The notes beneath the pieces are model-generated. The model was not told the DNA's origin and did not search any database. It was given only the letters and a program-made list of their open reading frames with translations. The position numbers and the translations under genes were made by a program. Positions 55,234 through 64,000 of a DNA stretch of 64,000 nucleotides are shown in pieces; the stretch's first letter is position 1; each line of letters starts with the position of its first letter. The stretch is from Deinococcus radiophilus (GTDB taxonomy: Bacteria > Deinococcota > Deinococci > Deinococcales > Deinococcaceae): the NCBI RefSeq assembly GCF_020889625.1, contig NZ_CP086381.1, positions 62,001 through 126,000 of the forward strand, written 5' to 3'.

Positions 55234-56814
55234 ATGAAAAAGATGACTGCTGTGGCCCTCGGCTTGAGCCTGCTGCTCGCTTCCTGCGGTAACGGTGCAC
55301 CTACTGCCGCTGTTCCGACTCCCCCCAGCGCTGACCAAGGCGCCGTGACTGTGCCTGAGCGCAGCCCCAATGGGGTGGCCCCTCTGCTGGAAGTAGACGC
55401 CGCCAAGGCCATTCCTGGCCAGTACATCGTGGTGCTCAAGGACGGCGCCCTGGGCGACAACCTGAGCGCTCAGACCGAGGACAGCCTCATTCAGGCCTTT
55501 GGCCTGCAGGCACAGGGCGTCACGGTACAACAGGTCTACGGATTCGTACTGGACGGCTTTGCGGCCAAGTTGAGCGCTGAGAACTTGGAAACCCTACGCA
55601 GTGATCCCCGCGTCAAATACGTGGAACAAGACCAAGTCGTGGAGTTGAACGCCACCCAAAACGGCGCGACCTGGGGGCTGGACCGCGTAGACCAGCGCAA
55701 CCTGCCGCTGAACAGCACCTACGTCTATGACCAAACTGCTGCCAACGTCGTTTCTTACGTGATTGATACGGGCATCCGCACCACTCACACTGATTTTGGT
55801 GGGCGTGCCACCTTCGGTACCAATACCACCGGAGACGGCCAGAACACCGACTGTAACGGTCACGGAACCCACGTGGCAGGTACGGTAGGCGGCACGCAAT
55901 ACGGCCTCGCCAAAGCTACGCGCTTGGTCGCAGTCAAAGTGTTGGCCTGTAACGGCTCCGGTAGCAACTCTGGTGTCGTCGCTGGCATCAACTGGGCTGC
56001 CCAGAACCGTCAGAGTCGCCCTGCTGTGGCCAACATGAGCCTTGGTGGTGGAGCCAGCCAAGCCACCGATGACGCCGTGACCAACGCCGTGACCTCGGGT
56101 CTGGTCATGGTGGTGGCTGCCGGCAACGAAAACCAGAACGCCTGTAACGTTAGCCCGGCCCGCGCTCCCCGCGCCATTACTGTGGCTTCGACCACCAATA
56201 CGGATGCCCGCAGCTCCTTCTCCAACTGGGGTTCCTGCGTCGACATCCACGCTCCAGGCAGCTCCATCACCAGTGCCTGGCACACCAGTGACACCAATAC
56301 CAACACCATCAGCGGAACCTCAATGGCCTCCCCACACGTGGCGGGCGGCGCAGCACTGATCCTGGCAGCCAACCCTGGCTTTACCCCGGCCCAGGTTGAG
56401 AGTGCCCTGAAGACCAACGCCACCCTCAACAAGGTGACCGACGCCAAGGGCAGCCCCAACCTGCTGCTGTTCACCAACCCCGGCGGCGGCACCACGCCCA
56501 CCCCGACTCCTGAACCCACCCCGCCCACCTATGACCGCACCTACCAAGGCACCCTGTATAGCGGTCAGAACCAGGTCACCCAGTACTACCAGTATGCTGG
56601 CGGCACCATCACCGGCGAGCTGAAGTTCCCTGCTAGCGCTGACTTCGACCTCTACCTCCAGAAGTGGAACGGCAGCAGCTGGGCTTACGTCGCCCAAGCC
56701 AACGGCGTTGCCAACCCTGAGCGCGTCTCCTACAACGCCACGAGCGGCTACTACCGCTGGATCGTCAACGCCTACTCCGGCAGCGGTAGCTTCGTCCTCG
56801 GTGAAAACAACTAA
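55234..56814 (+). CDS. subtilisin-like (S8, proteinase K type) lipoprotein protease
   Basis: 526 aa: lipoprotein signal (LLASC, Cys18), inhibitor-I9 propeptide (about 65-140, ending with YVEQDQVVEL), catalytic Asp in SYVIDTGIRTTHTDF, His in GHGTHVAGTVGG, Ser in GTSMASPHVAGG, then a Thr/Pro linker and a C-terminal PPC-type beta domain (TGELKFPASADFDLYLQKW). Resembles aqualysin-type secreted proteases. AGAGGT precedes ATG 55234, and a strong terminator follows. Confidence 0.93.
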   Translation: MKKMTAVALGLSLLLASCGNGAPTAAVPTPPSADQGAVTVPERSPNGVAPLLEVDAAKAIPGQYIVVLKDGALGDNLSAQTEDSLIQAFGLQAQGVTVQQVYGFVLDGFAAKLSAENLETLRSDPRVKYVEQDQVVELNATQNGATWGLDRVDQRNLPLNSTYVYDQTAANVVSYVIDTGIRTTHTDFGGRATFGTNTTGDGQNTDCNGHGTHVAGTVGGTQYGLAKATRLVAVKVLACNGSGSNSGVVAGINWAAQNRQSRPAVANMSLGGGASQATDDAVTNAVTSGLVMVVAAGNENQNACNVSPARAPRAITVASTTNTDARSSFSNWGSCVDIHAPGSSITSAWHTSDTNTNTISGTSMASPHVAGGAALILAANPGFTPAQVESALKTNATLNKVTDAKGSPNLLLFTNPGGGTTPTPTPEPTPPTYDRTYQGTLYSGQNQVTQYYQYAGGTITGELKFPASADFDLYLQKWNGSSWAYVAQANGVANPERVSYNATSGYYRWIVNAYSGSGSFVLGENN

Positions 56815-56834
56815 GGTTTCCCCGCCCTAACTCG

Positions 56835-56870
56835 CAGCGGCAAAGGATTTTCCCTTTGCCGCTGTTTCTT
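56835..56870 (+). terminator. intrinsic terminator of the protease gene
   Basis: CAGCGGCAAAGG and CCTTTGCCGCTG form a perfect 12-bp stem with a 6-nt loop, followed by TTTCTT. Confidence 0.88.
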
Positions 56871-56975
56871 GTATGGCTTCTCGGTGAGCGGCTGCGAACT
56901 ATGGGGAGAAAGCTTACCCCCTCCCCAGTTCTGGCCTGCCCGCCGCCAACTTGCTTGGCCCCGAATGAATCGCCG

Positions 56976-58577
56976 TTAACCAGCCTGCGCCGCGCCGTGG
57001 ATTTCCTGCACGGCACTCATGGCACTCAGCAGCGCACCTTCCTGCCAACCATTCCAGTAGCTGATGTGCTCACCCGCCAGCATCAATGGGCCATGACGGC
57101 GGCTCAGAACTGCATAGGCACCCTGGCGCTGTTCATCGGTGTACGGTGCGTAGCAGCCGAGTGCCCAGGGAACCCGGTGCCAACCCACGCTGACGCCACT
57201 GATAAATTCATCCTGCATCTGCGGATGAATCTGAGCGTACATGCCACGCACTTCGGTCAGGCGCTGCTGCGGCGTCATGCCGCTGTATTTCAGTGCATCT
57301 GGCCCGAACTGGTAGGCGGCCAGCACCACACCGGTTTCGGCCAGGTTCTGTCCAGTTGAGGGATAGCTGGTCACGGCGATCGGCAGGTCCGTGTAGGTTA
57401 CGCCGCCATAAATGTGCTCCTCGGTTTCCCAGAAGCGCCGGGCTTCCAGACCCGCCTTGAAACTGGCTGCGTAGGCAATTTCACGGGTGGCACGGACCAG
57501 TTCAGGGTCAGCATTCAGTTCCACTTGCGAGAGTACGCTCAGCGGAATGGTACAGATGCAGTAATCGGCCTGAACCTGCTGCTCTGCGCCGCTGCCGTCC
57601 ACGTACGTTGCGCTCACACCACCCGTGTCCTGTGCCGTCAGTGAGGTGACGCGGGCATTGTAAGTAATCAGATCCCGGGTGCGTTCCTCGAAGGCACGGG
57701 CCATTTGATCCATGCCACCCACCGGCTGGAAAATAGCCTGCTGGTGGTCATAAACCAGGCCATCAATGATGTTCTGCCAGTAGCCGCCTTGCAGCAGATC
57801 GCTGCGCGGAATCAGGTCAGATGGCTCACCAGGTTGCAGACGGTCGGCGGGATCGACCGAGTAGCCGCGGTGGTGGCTGCTGGCCATGCCCTTTACGTAA
57901 CGGGCTGCATCGTCCAGTGCGCCCCATTCGGCGAGGGCCTCGGTCATCTTGTCCTTGTCATCGCCGGTCAGGTCCTGATCCAGCCCACCGGCATTCACCG
58001 CTTTGCTGAGCAGCTCGGCCACGTTGCCGTAGAAGTCTGAGCGCACTTCGCGGATACGGTACTTCTTGCCGGGACCACTGCGGTGAATGTAGGCATTTTC
58101 ATTGACCTGAATAAAGGGTTCAAGCTGCACACCGAACTGCCGGGCATATTCCAGGTAGGTGCGGTGGTGGTATGGAATCCGCCAGGGGCCGGGATTGAAA
58201 TAGTTGCCTTCCTGGAACTGCACCTGCTGGGTTTCGCCACCCAGTTCGGTATAGGTGTCGCCGCCACGCAGGGTCCAGCAGCGGCCCCCGGCCTGACCCC
58301 GGAATTCCAGAATCCGGACGTCGTAGCCCAACTTGCTCAGCTCAAAGGCTGAGGACATACCCGCCAGGCCCGCGCCCAGGATCAGCACACTGGTGCCAGC
58401 GCCACTGCCCTGAAGCTGCGGAATACGGTTCTCACTGCCCTGTGCAAAACCCAGCGAGGTCATGGCGTGCATGGCGGCTGCCGTGCCGCCCACTGCACCC
58501 ATCATTTCGATAAAACGGCGCCGGGTCAGGCTGCCCGTGCCTTCAGCAGCCGGGGTGATCTGGTCTTGCTCGGTCAT
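56976..58577 (-). CDS. Tat-exported flavin monoamine/L-amino-acid oxidase family protein
   Basis: 533 aa: twin-arginine signal (SLTRRRFIEMMGAVGGTAAAM, about 16-36), FAD-binding LILGAGLAGMSSAFELSKLG, RAGGR-like GQAGGRCWTLRGG and a C-terminal AGEHISYWNGWQEGALLSA FAD motif. Oxidizes an amine or amino acid in the periplasmic space. ATG overlaps the stop of an upstream cytochrome c, which probably takes its electrons in place of O2. Substrate unknown. Confidence 0.88.
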   Translation of the reverse strand: MTEQDQITPAAEGTGSLTRRRFIEMMGAVGGTAAAMHAMTSLGFAQGSENRIPQLQGSGAGTSVLILGAGLAGMSSAFELSKLGYDVRILEFRGQAGGRCWTLRGGDTYTELGGETQQVQFQEGNYFNPGPWRIPYHHRTYLEYARQFGVQLEPFIQVNENAYIHRSGPGKKYRIREVRSDFYGNVAELLSKAVNAGGLDQDLTGDDKDKMTEALAEWGALDDAARYVKGMASSHHRGYSVDPADRLQPGEPSDLIPRSDLLQGGYWQNIIDGLVYDHQQAIFQPVGGMDQMARAFEERTRDLITYNARVTSLTAQDTGGVSATYVDGSGAEQQVQADYCICTIPLSVLSQVELNADPELVRATREIAYAASFKAGLEARRFWETEEHIYGGVTYTDLPIAVTSYPSTGQNLAETGVVLAAYQFGPDALKYSGMTPQQRLTEVRGMYAQIHPQMQDEFISGVSVGWHRVPWALGCYAPYTDEQRQGAYAVLSRRHGPLMLAGEHISYWNGWQEGALLSAMSAVQEIHGAAQAG

Positions 58578-59272
58578 CCTGCATCATCTCCTAACGTGGT
58601 CGAACGCGCACCATCACGCAGTGGCTCAATGTCCCCAGGCGTCACTTCGCCGTCAAAATCGTTTAGGTCATTGCGCAGATAGTTGATCAGCATGGCAATC
58701 TGCTCGTCGGTCAACTGATCGGCAAAGGAAGGCATGGCCCCCGCGCCGTTGAGAATAAAGGTGGCTGGATATTGGGGAGTTTGCAGGTTGGCATTGCCGG
58801 CCAGCGCTGGATAGTTCTTGGTTCCGCCACCCTGGTCAGCGCCTACTCCACCAGCCATGTGGCAGCTCTGGCAGGCCGCGGCGTACAGCTCTTCGCCGGA
58901 TTCGACATTGAAGGCGGGATGGATCACCATGGCTTCAGCATCTGCCGCTTCGGTGTTGCTGGATTCACCCGCCAGGGCACCTTCTTCACCGTCTTCGGTT
59001 TCGGCCTGTCCGGTGTTGGGATCCGTTTCACTTTGGCCTTCCCCATCCTGGGCGGTAGCACCTGCTGCGGCTTTCGACTGGGGCTGCGCCGCGCTGCTAT
59101 GACCTTCTGCCGACTGGTTCTGCTGCGTGGTCACGCCTGCTGCCTGAGCTGCGTTGGCATTTTCCTGCTGCGGGGTGGTGCGGGCAAAAGCCCACAGCAG
59201 GGCCGAAGCCAGCAGGAACAGCGCGACCAGACCGGCCACGACTTTCCATGCTACTGATCTTGCGTCATCCAT
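58574..59272 (-). CDS. membrane-anchored cytochrome c partner of the flavin oxidase
   Basis: 232 aa: one TM anchor (about 10-30), a Gln/Ala/Glu-rich low-complexity linker of about 90 residues, then a mono-heme domain with CQSCH and a Met ligand in GAGAMPSF. The stop overlaps the oxidase start (ATGA), indicating equal expression and a shared electron path. ATG 59272 has GGAGA 5 nt upstream; a longer in-frame start is not protein-like. Confidence 0.88.
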   Translation of the reverse strand: MDDARSVAWKVVAGLVALFLLASALLWAFARTTPQQENANAAQAAGVTTQQNQSAEGHSSAAQPQSKAAAGATAQDGEGQSETDPNTGQAETEDGEEGALAGESSNTEAADAEAMVIHPAFNVESGEELYAAACQSCHMAGGVGADQGGGTKNYPALAGNANLQTPQYPATFILNGAGAMPSFADQLTDEQIAMLINYLRNDLNDFDGEVTPGDIEPLRDGARSTTLGDDAG

Positions 59273-59431
59273 AAGTGTCTCCTGTGCGGTTGAGGCGGAG
59301 GGACCCACGGTACGGGCCAGCACCTGACCCTCTTCCTGGGTAGATATGTCCCACCCTAGTCCGCCTGCTAGGGACGCGGCAAGTTTCACACGGGAAATGA
59401 GTTATGCGTTAAGCCCTTCACAGCCCCGAAG

Positions 59432-59851
59432 CTAGGAGCCAATTTGTTCGCCTGGGCTGGCATAAGCTTCCAGCACCACCACCGCTGAGGCATGTTCGCG
59501 GCTGTGGGTCAAGCTGAGATGGGTGCGCCAGCCGCGCTCCTGCAGCTCGGCGGCGATATGCGGGGCAAAGTGCAGCGCCGGGGGGCCGTACTCAAAAGGG
59601 CCGTCTGGAGTAGCAAGCCGCTCGACCCAGACCTCCTGCCAGCCGAATGGGCGCGGCCAGACTTTCTGAAAGGCTTCCTTGGCAGCAAAGCGGGCGGCCA
59701 GTGACGGTACCGGGTCACGTTGCGCCAGGGCGTAGCTCAGCTCGGCGGGGGCGAATAGCCGCTGATAGCGCTGCGGCTCGCGCTCCAGCAGGCCGCGAAT
59801 CCGGCCCAGTTCAATCAGGTCATGGCCCACCGAAACAATCACGCGGGCCAT
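59432..59851 (-). CDS. acpS: holo-[acyl-carrier-protein] synthase
   Basis: 139 aa. [16 protein letters not shown] (Asp-type Mg ligand, residues 8-23) and the second motif [19 protein letters not shown] are diagnostic. Transfers phosphopantetheine from CoA to acyl carrier protein. Follows cysM on the same strand after a 26-nt gap, so the two are probably co-transcribed. Confidence 0.92.
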   Translation of the reverse strand: MARVIVSVGHDLIELGRIRGLLEREPQRYQRLFAPAELSYALAQRDPVPSLAARFAAKEAFQKVWPRPFGWQEVWVERLATPDGPFEYGPPALHFAPHIAAELQERGWRTHLSLTHSREHASAVVVLEAYASPGEQIGS

Positions 59852-59877
59852 GATAGCGGGCAGGGCGGTCTGGGCAA

Positions 59878-60792
59878 TCAGGCGAACAGGTCCGACGACA
59901 GATAACGGTCGCCCCGGTCGCAGACGATGGTCACGATCAGCCCGCCCTTCCCGGCGTCGGTCAGTTCACGGGCCAGCTGGGCGGCGGCGTGCGCAGCCCC
60001 ACCGCTGCTCATGCCGGCAAAGATCGCTTCTTCGCGGGCCAGGGCGCGGGTCATGGCGCGGGCCTGATCTTCGCTGACATCTATCACTCGGTCCACACGC
60101 TCTGGCTGATAGTTGGCGGGTAGGTAAGCCTCGGGCCAGCGGCGAATACCGGGAATGCTGGCCCCTTCGGTGGGCTGCACTCCCACAATCTGGACCGCGT
60201 CACTCTGCTCCTTGAGATAGCGCGATACCCCCATGATCGTGCTAGTGGTCCCCATGCTGGACACGAAATGGGTGACGCGCCCACCGGTGTCGCGCCAGAT
60301 TTCGGGTCCCGTCGTCTCATAGTGGGCGCGGGGGTTGTCAGGGTTGCCGAACTGATTGAGCATCTGCGCCCGGCCCGCCCCCACCTCGGCGTGCATGTGG
60401 TCGATGGCCGCTTCCATGCCGCCGTCCGCTGGGGTCAGCGTGACAGTGGCGCCGTAAGCCCGCATGGTCTGAACCCGCTCGGCGGTGGCATTTTCGGGCA
60501 TGACCAGTTCCAGCTCCAGGCCGCGCAGCCGGGCGATCATCGCCAGCGCGATGCCGGTGTTGCCCGAGGTGGCCTCGATCAGACGGGTGCCGCTGGGCAG
60601 TTCGCCGCGCTCTAGCAGCCCCTCAATCATGGCGCGGGCGGCGCGGTCCTTGACGCTGCCGCCGGGATTCTGGCCTTCCAGCTTGCCATACACATCTACG
60701 CGGTCGGTGCTGAGGGTGTGCAGGCGAACCAGGGGCGTATTGCCGATCAGGTCGAGCGCCGACGGGTGCAGGGCAACGTGAGGTTCAGTCAT
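59878..60792 (-). CDS. cysM: cysteine synthase B (O-acetylserine sulfhydrylase)
   Basis: 304 aa, PLP fold type II: Lys in [11 protein letters not shown], substrate loop [13 protein letters not shown] glycine loop [30 protein letters not shown] is typical of CysM rather than CysK, which suggests use of thiosulfate as well as sulfide. TACACT ends 7 nt before the ATG (leaderless pattern). cysE lies just upstream. Confidence 0.92.
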   Translation of the reverse strand: MTEPHVALHPSALDLIGNTPLVRLHTLSTDRVDVYGKLEGQNPGGSVKDRAARAMIEGLLERGELPSGTRLIEATSGNTGIALAMIARLRGLELELVMPENATAERVQTMRAYGATVTLTPADGGMEAAIDHMHAEVGAGRAQMLNQFGNPDNPRAHYETTGPEIWRDTGGRVTHFVSSMGTTSTIMGVSRYLKEQSDAVQIVGVQPTEGASIPGIRRWPEAYLPANYQPERVDRVIDVSEDQARAMTRALAREEAIFAGMSSGGAAHAAAQLARELTDAGKGGLIVTIVCDRGDRYLSSDLFA

Positions 60793-60852
60793 GGGCGGCA
60801 GTGTAAAGCACCCGCACCGGAGTGAAAGAGGTGCTGATTCCTACCCGCCGCC

Positions 60853-61662
60853 TCACAACAGCCGAATATCCAATTCACCCTTGTAATACACCTTGGCTCC
60901 CGGCGGCACACTGCGGGTGACCCAGACATTGCCTCCGATCACCGACCCCTGCCCGATCACGGTCTGACCACCCAGGATGGTGGCCCCGGCATAGACGATC
61001 ACGCCGCTGTGCAGGGTGGGGTGGCGCTTGGTTCCGGCCATGTCCTTGTCCACACTGAGCGCCCCCAGCGTGACACCCTGATACAGCTTGACATCGTTAG
61101 CGATCTGGGCCGTTTCTCCGATCACGATGCCGGTGCCGTGGTCGATGCAAAAGCGTTCCCCGATGACTGCGCCAGGGTGAATGTCAATGCCGGTGCGGCT
61201 GTGCGCCCGCTCGGTAATCAGCCGGGGCAGCAGCGGCACGCCTAAGCAGTGCAGGCGGTGGGCGATGCGGTAGAGCGATGCAGCGTAAAAGCCGGGATAG
61301 GCCCGAATAACCTCGTAGTGGCTGCGGGCTGCCGGGTCACCCTCCCACATGGCGTGGGCGTCCGCCATCATCAGGGCATACAGTTCGGGTAGCTGCGCCA
61401 TAAATTCCCCGGCCAGCGCGTGTGCATCTTGCGGCAACTCGGCGGCCAGGGGAGTCAGGGTGCGGGCCAGCGTGACCTCGGACCTGAGCAGTTCGGCGCG
61501 CAGGCAAGCAGCGTTGTCAATGCAGCGCCCGGTCTGCTCCGGGAAGAGGGTGTAAAGGAGCCCCTCGGCCCAGGACACCACCCACTCGCTGGGGGGGTAG
61601 CGCCCGCCCTCGCGGTGATGGGTCATCAGCTGCTGCAAAAAGTCATCGCTCAGCGCGGTCAT
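60853..61662 (-). CDS. cysE: serine O-acetyltransferase
   Basis: 269 aa: helical N-terminal domain and a C-terminal left-handed beta helix with the catalytic SRTGIDIHPGAVIGERFCIDHGTGIVIGE (about 170-200) and a hexapeptide-repeat tail. Makes O-acetylserine for CysM. ATG 61662 chosen because TATACT ends 7 nt before it; a longer in-frame start adds 21 poorly conserved residues. Confidence 0.93.
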   Translation of the reverse strand: MTALSDDFLQQLMTHHREGGRYPPSEWVVSWAEGLLYTLFPEQTGRCIDNAACLRAELLRSEVTLARTLTPLAAELPQDAHALAGEFMAQLPELYALMMADAHAMWEGDPAARSHYEVIRAYPGFYAASLYRIAHRLHCLGVPLLPRLITERAHSRTGIDIHPGAVIGERFCIDHGTGIVIGETAQIANDVKLYQGVTLGALSVDKDMAGTKRHPTLHSGVIVYAGATILGGQTVIGQGSVIGGNVWVTRSVPPGAKVYYKGELDIRLL

Positions 61663-61828
61663 GCGCCCGAGTATAGGGGCCGCTGTGTGCCGGAAAGTGG
61701 GGCGAGGGGCGTGTTTGGCAGGCACCGGGGGTCACGGAGTCAGCCCCCTACGGCCCCGGAGCTATGGCGGGCGCTGTCCCCCGCACAGACACCACCTCTC
61801 CCTTAGCCGCAGGCGCATGATAGGCAGC

Positions 61829-63031
61829 GTGACCCCTGCCCAGCGCCTGCATGCCCTCCGAGAAGGCTATCCTCCGGCCTTTTGGGTGCTGTGGTTCGGA
61901 ACGCTACTCAACCGTCTGGGCGAGTTCGTCGCGCCGCTGCTGGGCTTTTATCTGACCGCCGAAAAAGGCTTTTCGCTGACCCAGGTGGGAGTAATCCTGA
62001 GTGCGATGGGGGTGGGCCGCTTTTTTGCCGAGAGCCTGGGCGGGGGCCTGAGTGACCGCGTGGGCAGCGGCGTCACCATGCAGCTGGCGCTCGCGGGGGG
62101 CGCGGTGATACTCGCTCTCCTGGCGCACGCCGGCAGCTTCTGGGAGATTTTGCTGGGCGTGCTGGCCTACTCGCTGTTTCAGGCAATGTACAAACCTGCA
62201 GTGAGCAGCGCCGTGGCCGGACTGACCCACGGCGCACAGCGCACCCGCGCCTACAACCTGCTGTACTGGGCCATCAATGTGGGCGCGTCGGTGGCTCCGG
62301 TGCTGGGCGGCTATCTGGCAGGCGCATCGTTCCGGCTGGTGTTTTACCTGGACGCGGCGGCGATGCTCCTATATGCCGCGCTGCTGCGCTGGCGCTTTCC
62401 GAATGTCCGACCTGGGCGCAGCGCCAGTACCGAATTGCAACGCTGGCTGCCGCGTGACGCGCTGCTGTGGCAATTCAGCTTGGCCACGCTGCTGTATTCG
62501 CTGACCTATCAGGGCTACAAGATGCTGGCCTTGGTCTTTGCCGACGGCGGCTACACGCCCGCGCAGTACGGGCAGGTGGTGGCGGTCAATGGCGTGTTGG
62601 TCGTCCTGTTGGGCCTGCCGGTGGGCCACCTGATCGCCCGCAGCAACCATCCCCGCTGGCAAGCCATCGGCGCGGCCATGCTGGGGCTGGGCTTTTTCGG
62701 GCACGCTTTTGCAGATACCCTCTGGACGCACATGGGGGCGGTGGTGGTCTGGACCCTGGGCGAAATCGTGGCCTACTCCATCAGCAAGACGGTGATCAGC
62801 GAACTGGCCCGCCCCGAGCAGCGCGGGCGGTATTTTGGCATTGTGGGCAGCATGTCGGGCCTGGCCGGACTGATCGCACCGCTGCTGGGCACCGCCTTGC
62901 TGGAGCACTACGGGGCCGCGCCGATGTGGACGGCACTGGCCGCCCTGGGCTGGGCTGCCGCCGCAATTTACCTGCTGCTGGAAGGTCGGGTAGAGCAGCG
63001 CCGGAGCGCGATTACAGCACTGGATGGATGA
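61829..63031 (+). CDS. MFS transporter (12 TM)
   Basis: 400 aa, 12 hydrophobic segments, with a motif-A-like FFAESLGGGLSDRVGS after TM2 and YWAINVGASVAPVLGGYLAG (motif C-like) in TM5. Resembles the YdeE/MdtH branch of drug or peptide efflux proteins. I favour GTG 61829 (CATGAT ends 7 nt before it); ATG 61817 in frame is the alternative. Substrate unknown. Confidence 0.85.
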   Translation: MTPAQRLHALREGYPPAFWVLWFGTLLNRLGEFVAPLLGFYLTAEKGFSLTQVGVILSAMGVGRFFAESLGGGLSDRVGSGVTMQLALAGGAVILALLAHAGSFWEILLGVLAYSLFQAMYKPAVSSAVAGLTHGAQRTRAYNLLYWAINVGASVAPVLGGYLAGASFRLVFYLDAAAMLLYAALLRWRFPNVRPGRSASTELQRWLPRDALLWQFSLATLLYSLTYQGYKMLALVFADGGYTPAQYGQVVAVNGVLVVLLGLPVGHLIARSNHPRWQAIGAAMLGLGFFGHAFADTLWTHMGAVVVWTLGEIVAYSISKTVISELARPEQRGRYFGIVGSMSGLAGLIAPLLGTALLEHYGAAPMWTALAALGWAAAAIYLLLEGRVEQRRSAITALDG

Positions 63032-63152
63032 GGACATGGCTGGCCTAAAGGCCCTGCAACCGTCTGCAGCCGACCTCGGGCCATCTTCTCTCTGCGTCAG
63101 CTCAAGGCTGCTTCACCCTACAATTCCGCATCCACGCCCAACCCGGCTCCGG

Positions 63153-63158
63153 TATACT
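63153..63158 (+). promoter_or_regulatory. -10 element of the binding-protein gene
   Basis: TATACT about 80 nt before ATG 63240, without a convincing -35. The rest of 63032-63239 shows no gene. Confidence 0.45.
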
Positions 63159-63239
63159 GAAACCTCAGTCTCAATTCCAGCCACGCTGCGCCAGCCTATG
63201 ACGTAGCCGACGTGTCGTATCGCCGAGACGGGGTGGCTC

Positions 63240-64000
<761 letters not shown>

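Overview
The window is GC-rich DNA from a Deinococcus-like bacterium. I infer this from the gene content (class Ib ribonucleotide reductase operon, hut cluster, DinB-fold and DUF1990 proteins, secreted lipoproteins) and from one recurrent pattern: many genes have a -10 hexamer (TATACT, TAAGCT, CATAGT, TACACT) ending only 5-8 nt before the start codon, often with no Shine-Dalgarno. That is the signature of leaderless mRNAs, which are known to be abundant in Deinococcus.

Layout. 1-1338: start of trpE (runs off the left edge), preceded by a trp attenuator whose leader peptide has tandem Trp codons. 1.4-7.3 kb: CoA-disulfide-reductase-like flavoenzyme, a phosphodiesterase-like lipoprotein, modABC and a LysR regulator. 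7.5-15.7 kb: MarR + DHA2 drug exporter, sulfide:quinone oxidoreductase, a GGDEF gene whose 5' end is cut by an IS3-family element, a luciferase-like monooxygenase and a secreted protein. 15.8-23.6 kb: histidine utilization (hutH, and hutU-DinB-hutG-hutI) with a divergent IclR regulator and a palindrome between it and hutU. 23.7-36.7 kb: DUF1990 pair + GNAT, penicillin-acylase-family hydrolase, membrane-anchored cytochrome c, class V aminotransferase, nudC, degenerate HD protein, S41 peptidase, acetoacetate-decarboxylase-like protein and DUF808. 36.9-40.9 kb: nrdI-nrdE-nrdF-nrdH-like operon.

41.2-50.1 kb is a rearranged region: a tyrosine recombinase, the remains of a short CRISPR array (two 37-nt-type repeats plus a degenerate terminal repeat) split by insertion sequences, three copies of one 1.25-kb IS3-family element, pieces of at least two other IS3-type elements, two IS5-type and one IS4-type element, and an AraC/PAS regulator stranded among them. 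The flanking genes at 50.1-52 kb are damaged: a truncated gene tail, a frameshifted YgjP/M48-type peptidase and an EAL-domain remnant.

52-64 kb returns to ordinary genes: tryptophan 2,3-dioxygenase, a zinc alcohol dehydrogenase with an SRPBCC protein, a subtilisin-like lipoprotein protease, a Tat-exported flavin amine oxidase with its own cytochrome c, acpS, cysM, cysE, an MFS transporter and the start of a peptide-type ABC binding protein (runs off the right edge).

The most notable observations are the trp attenuator with an apparently leaderless leader-peptide mRNA, and the CRISPR remnant: joining the sequence on the two sides of the IS block at a shared CTAG rebuilds a 33-nt spacer.
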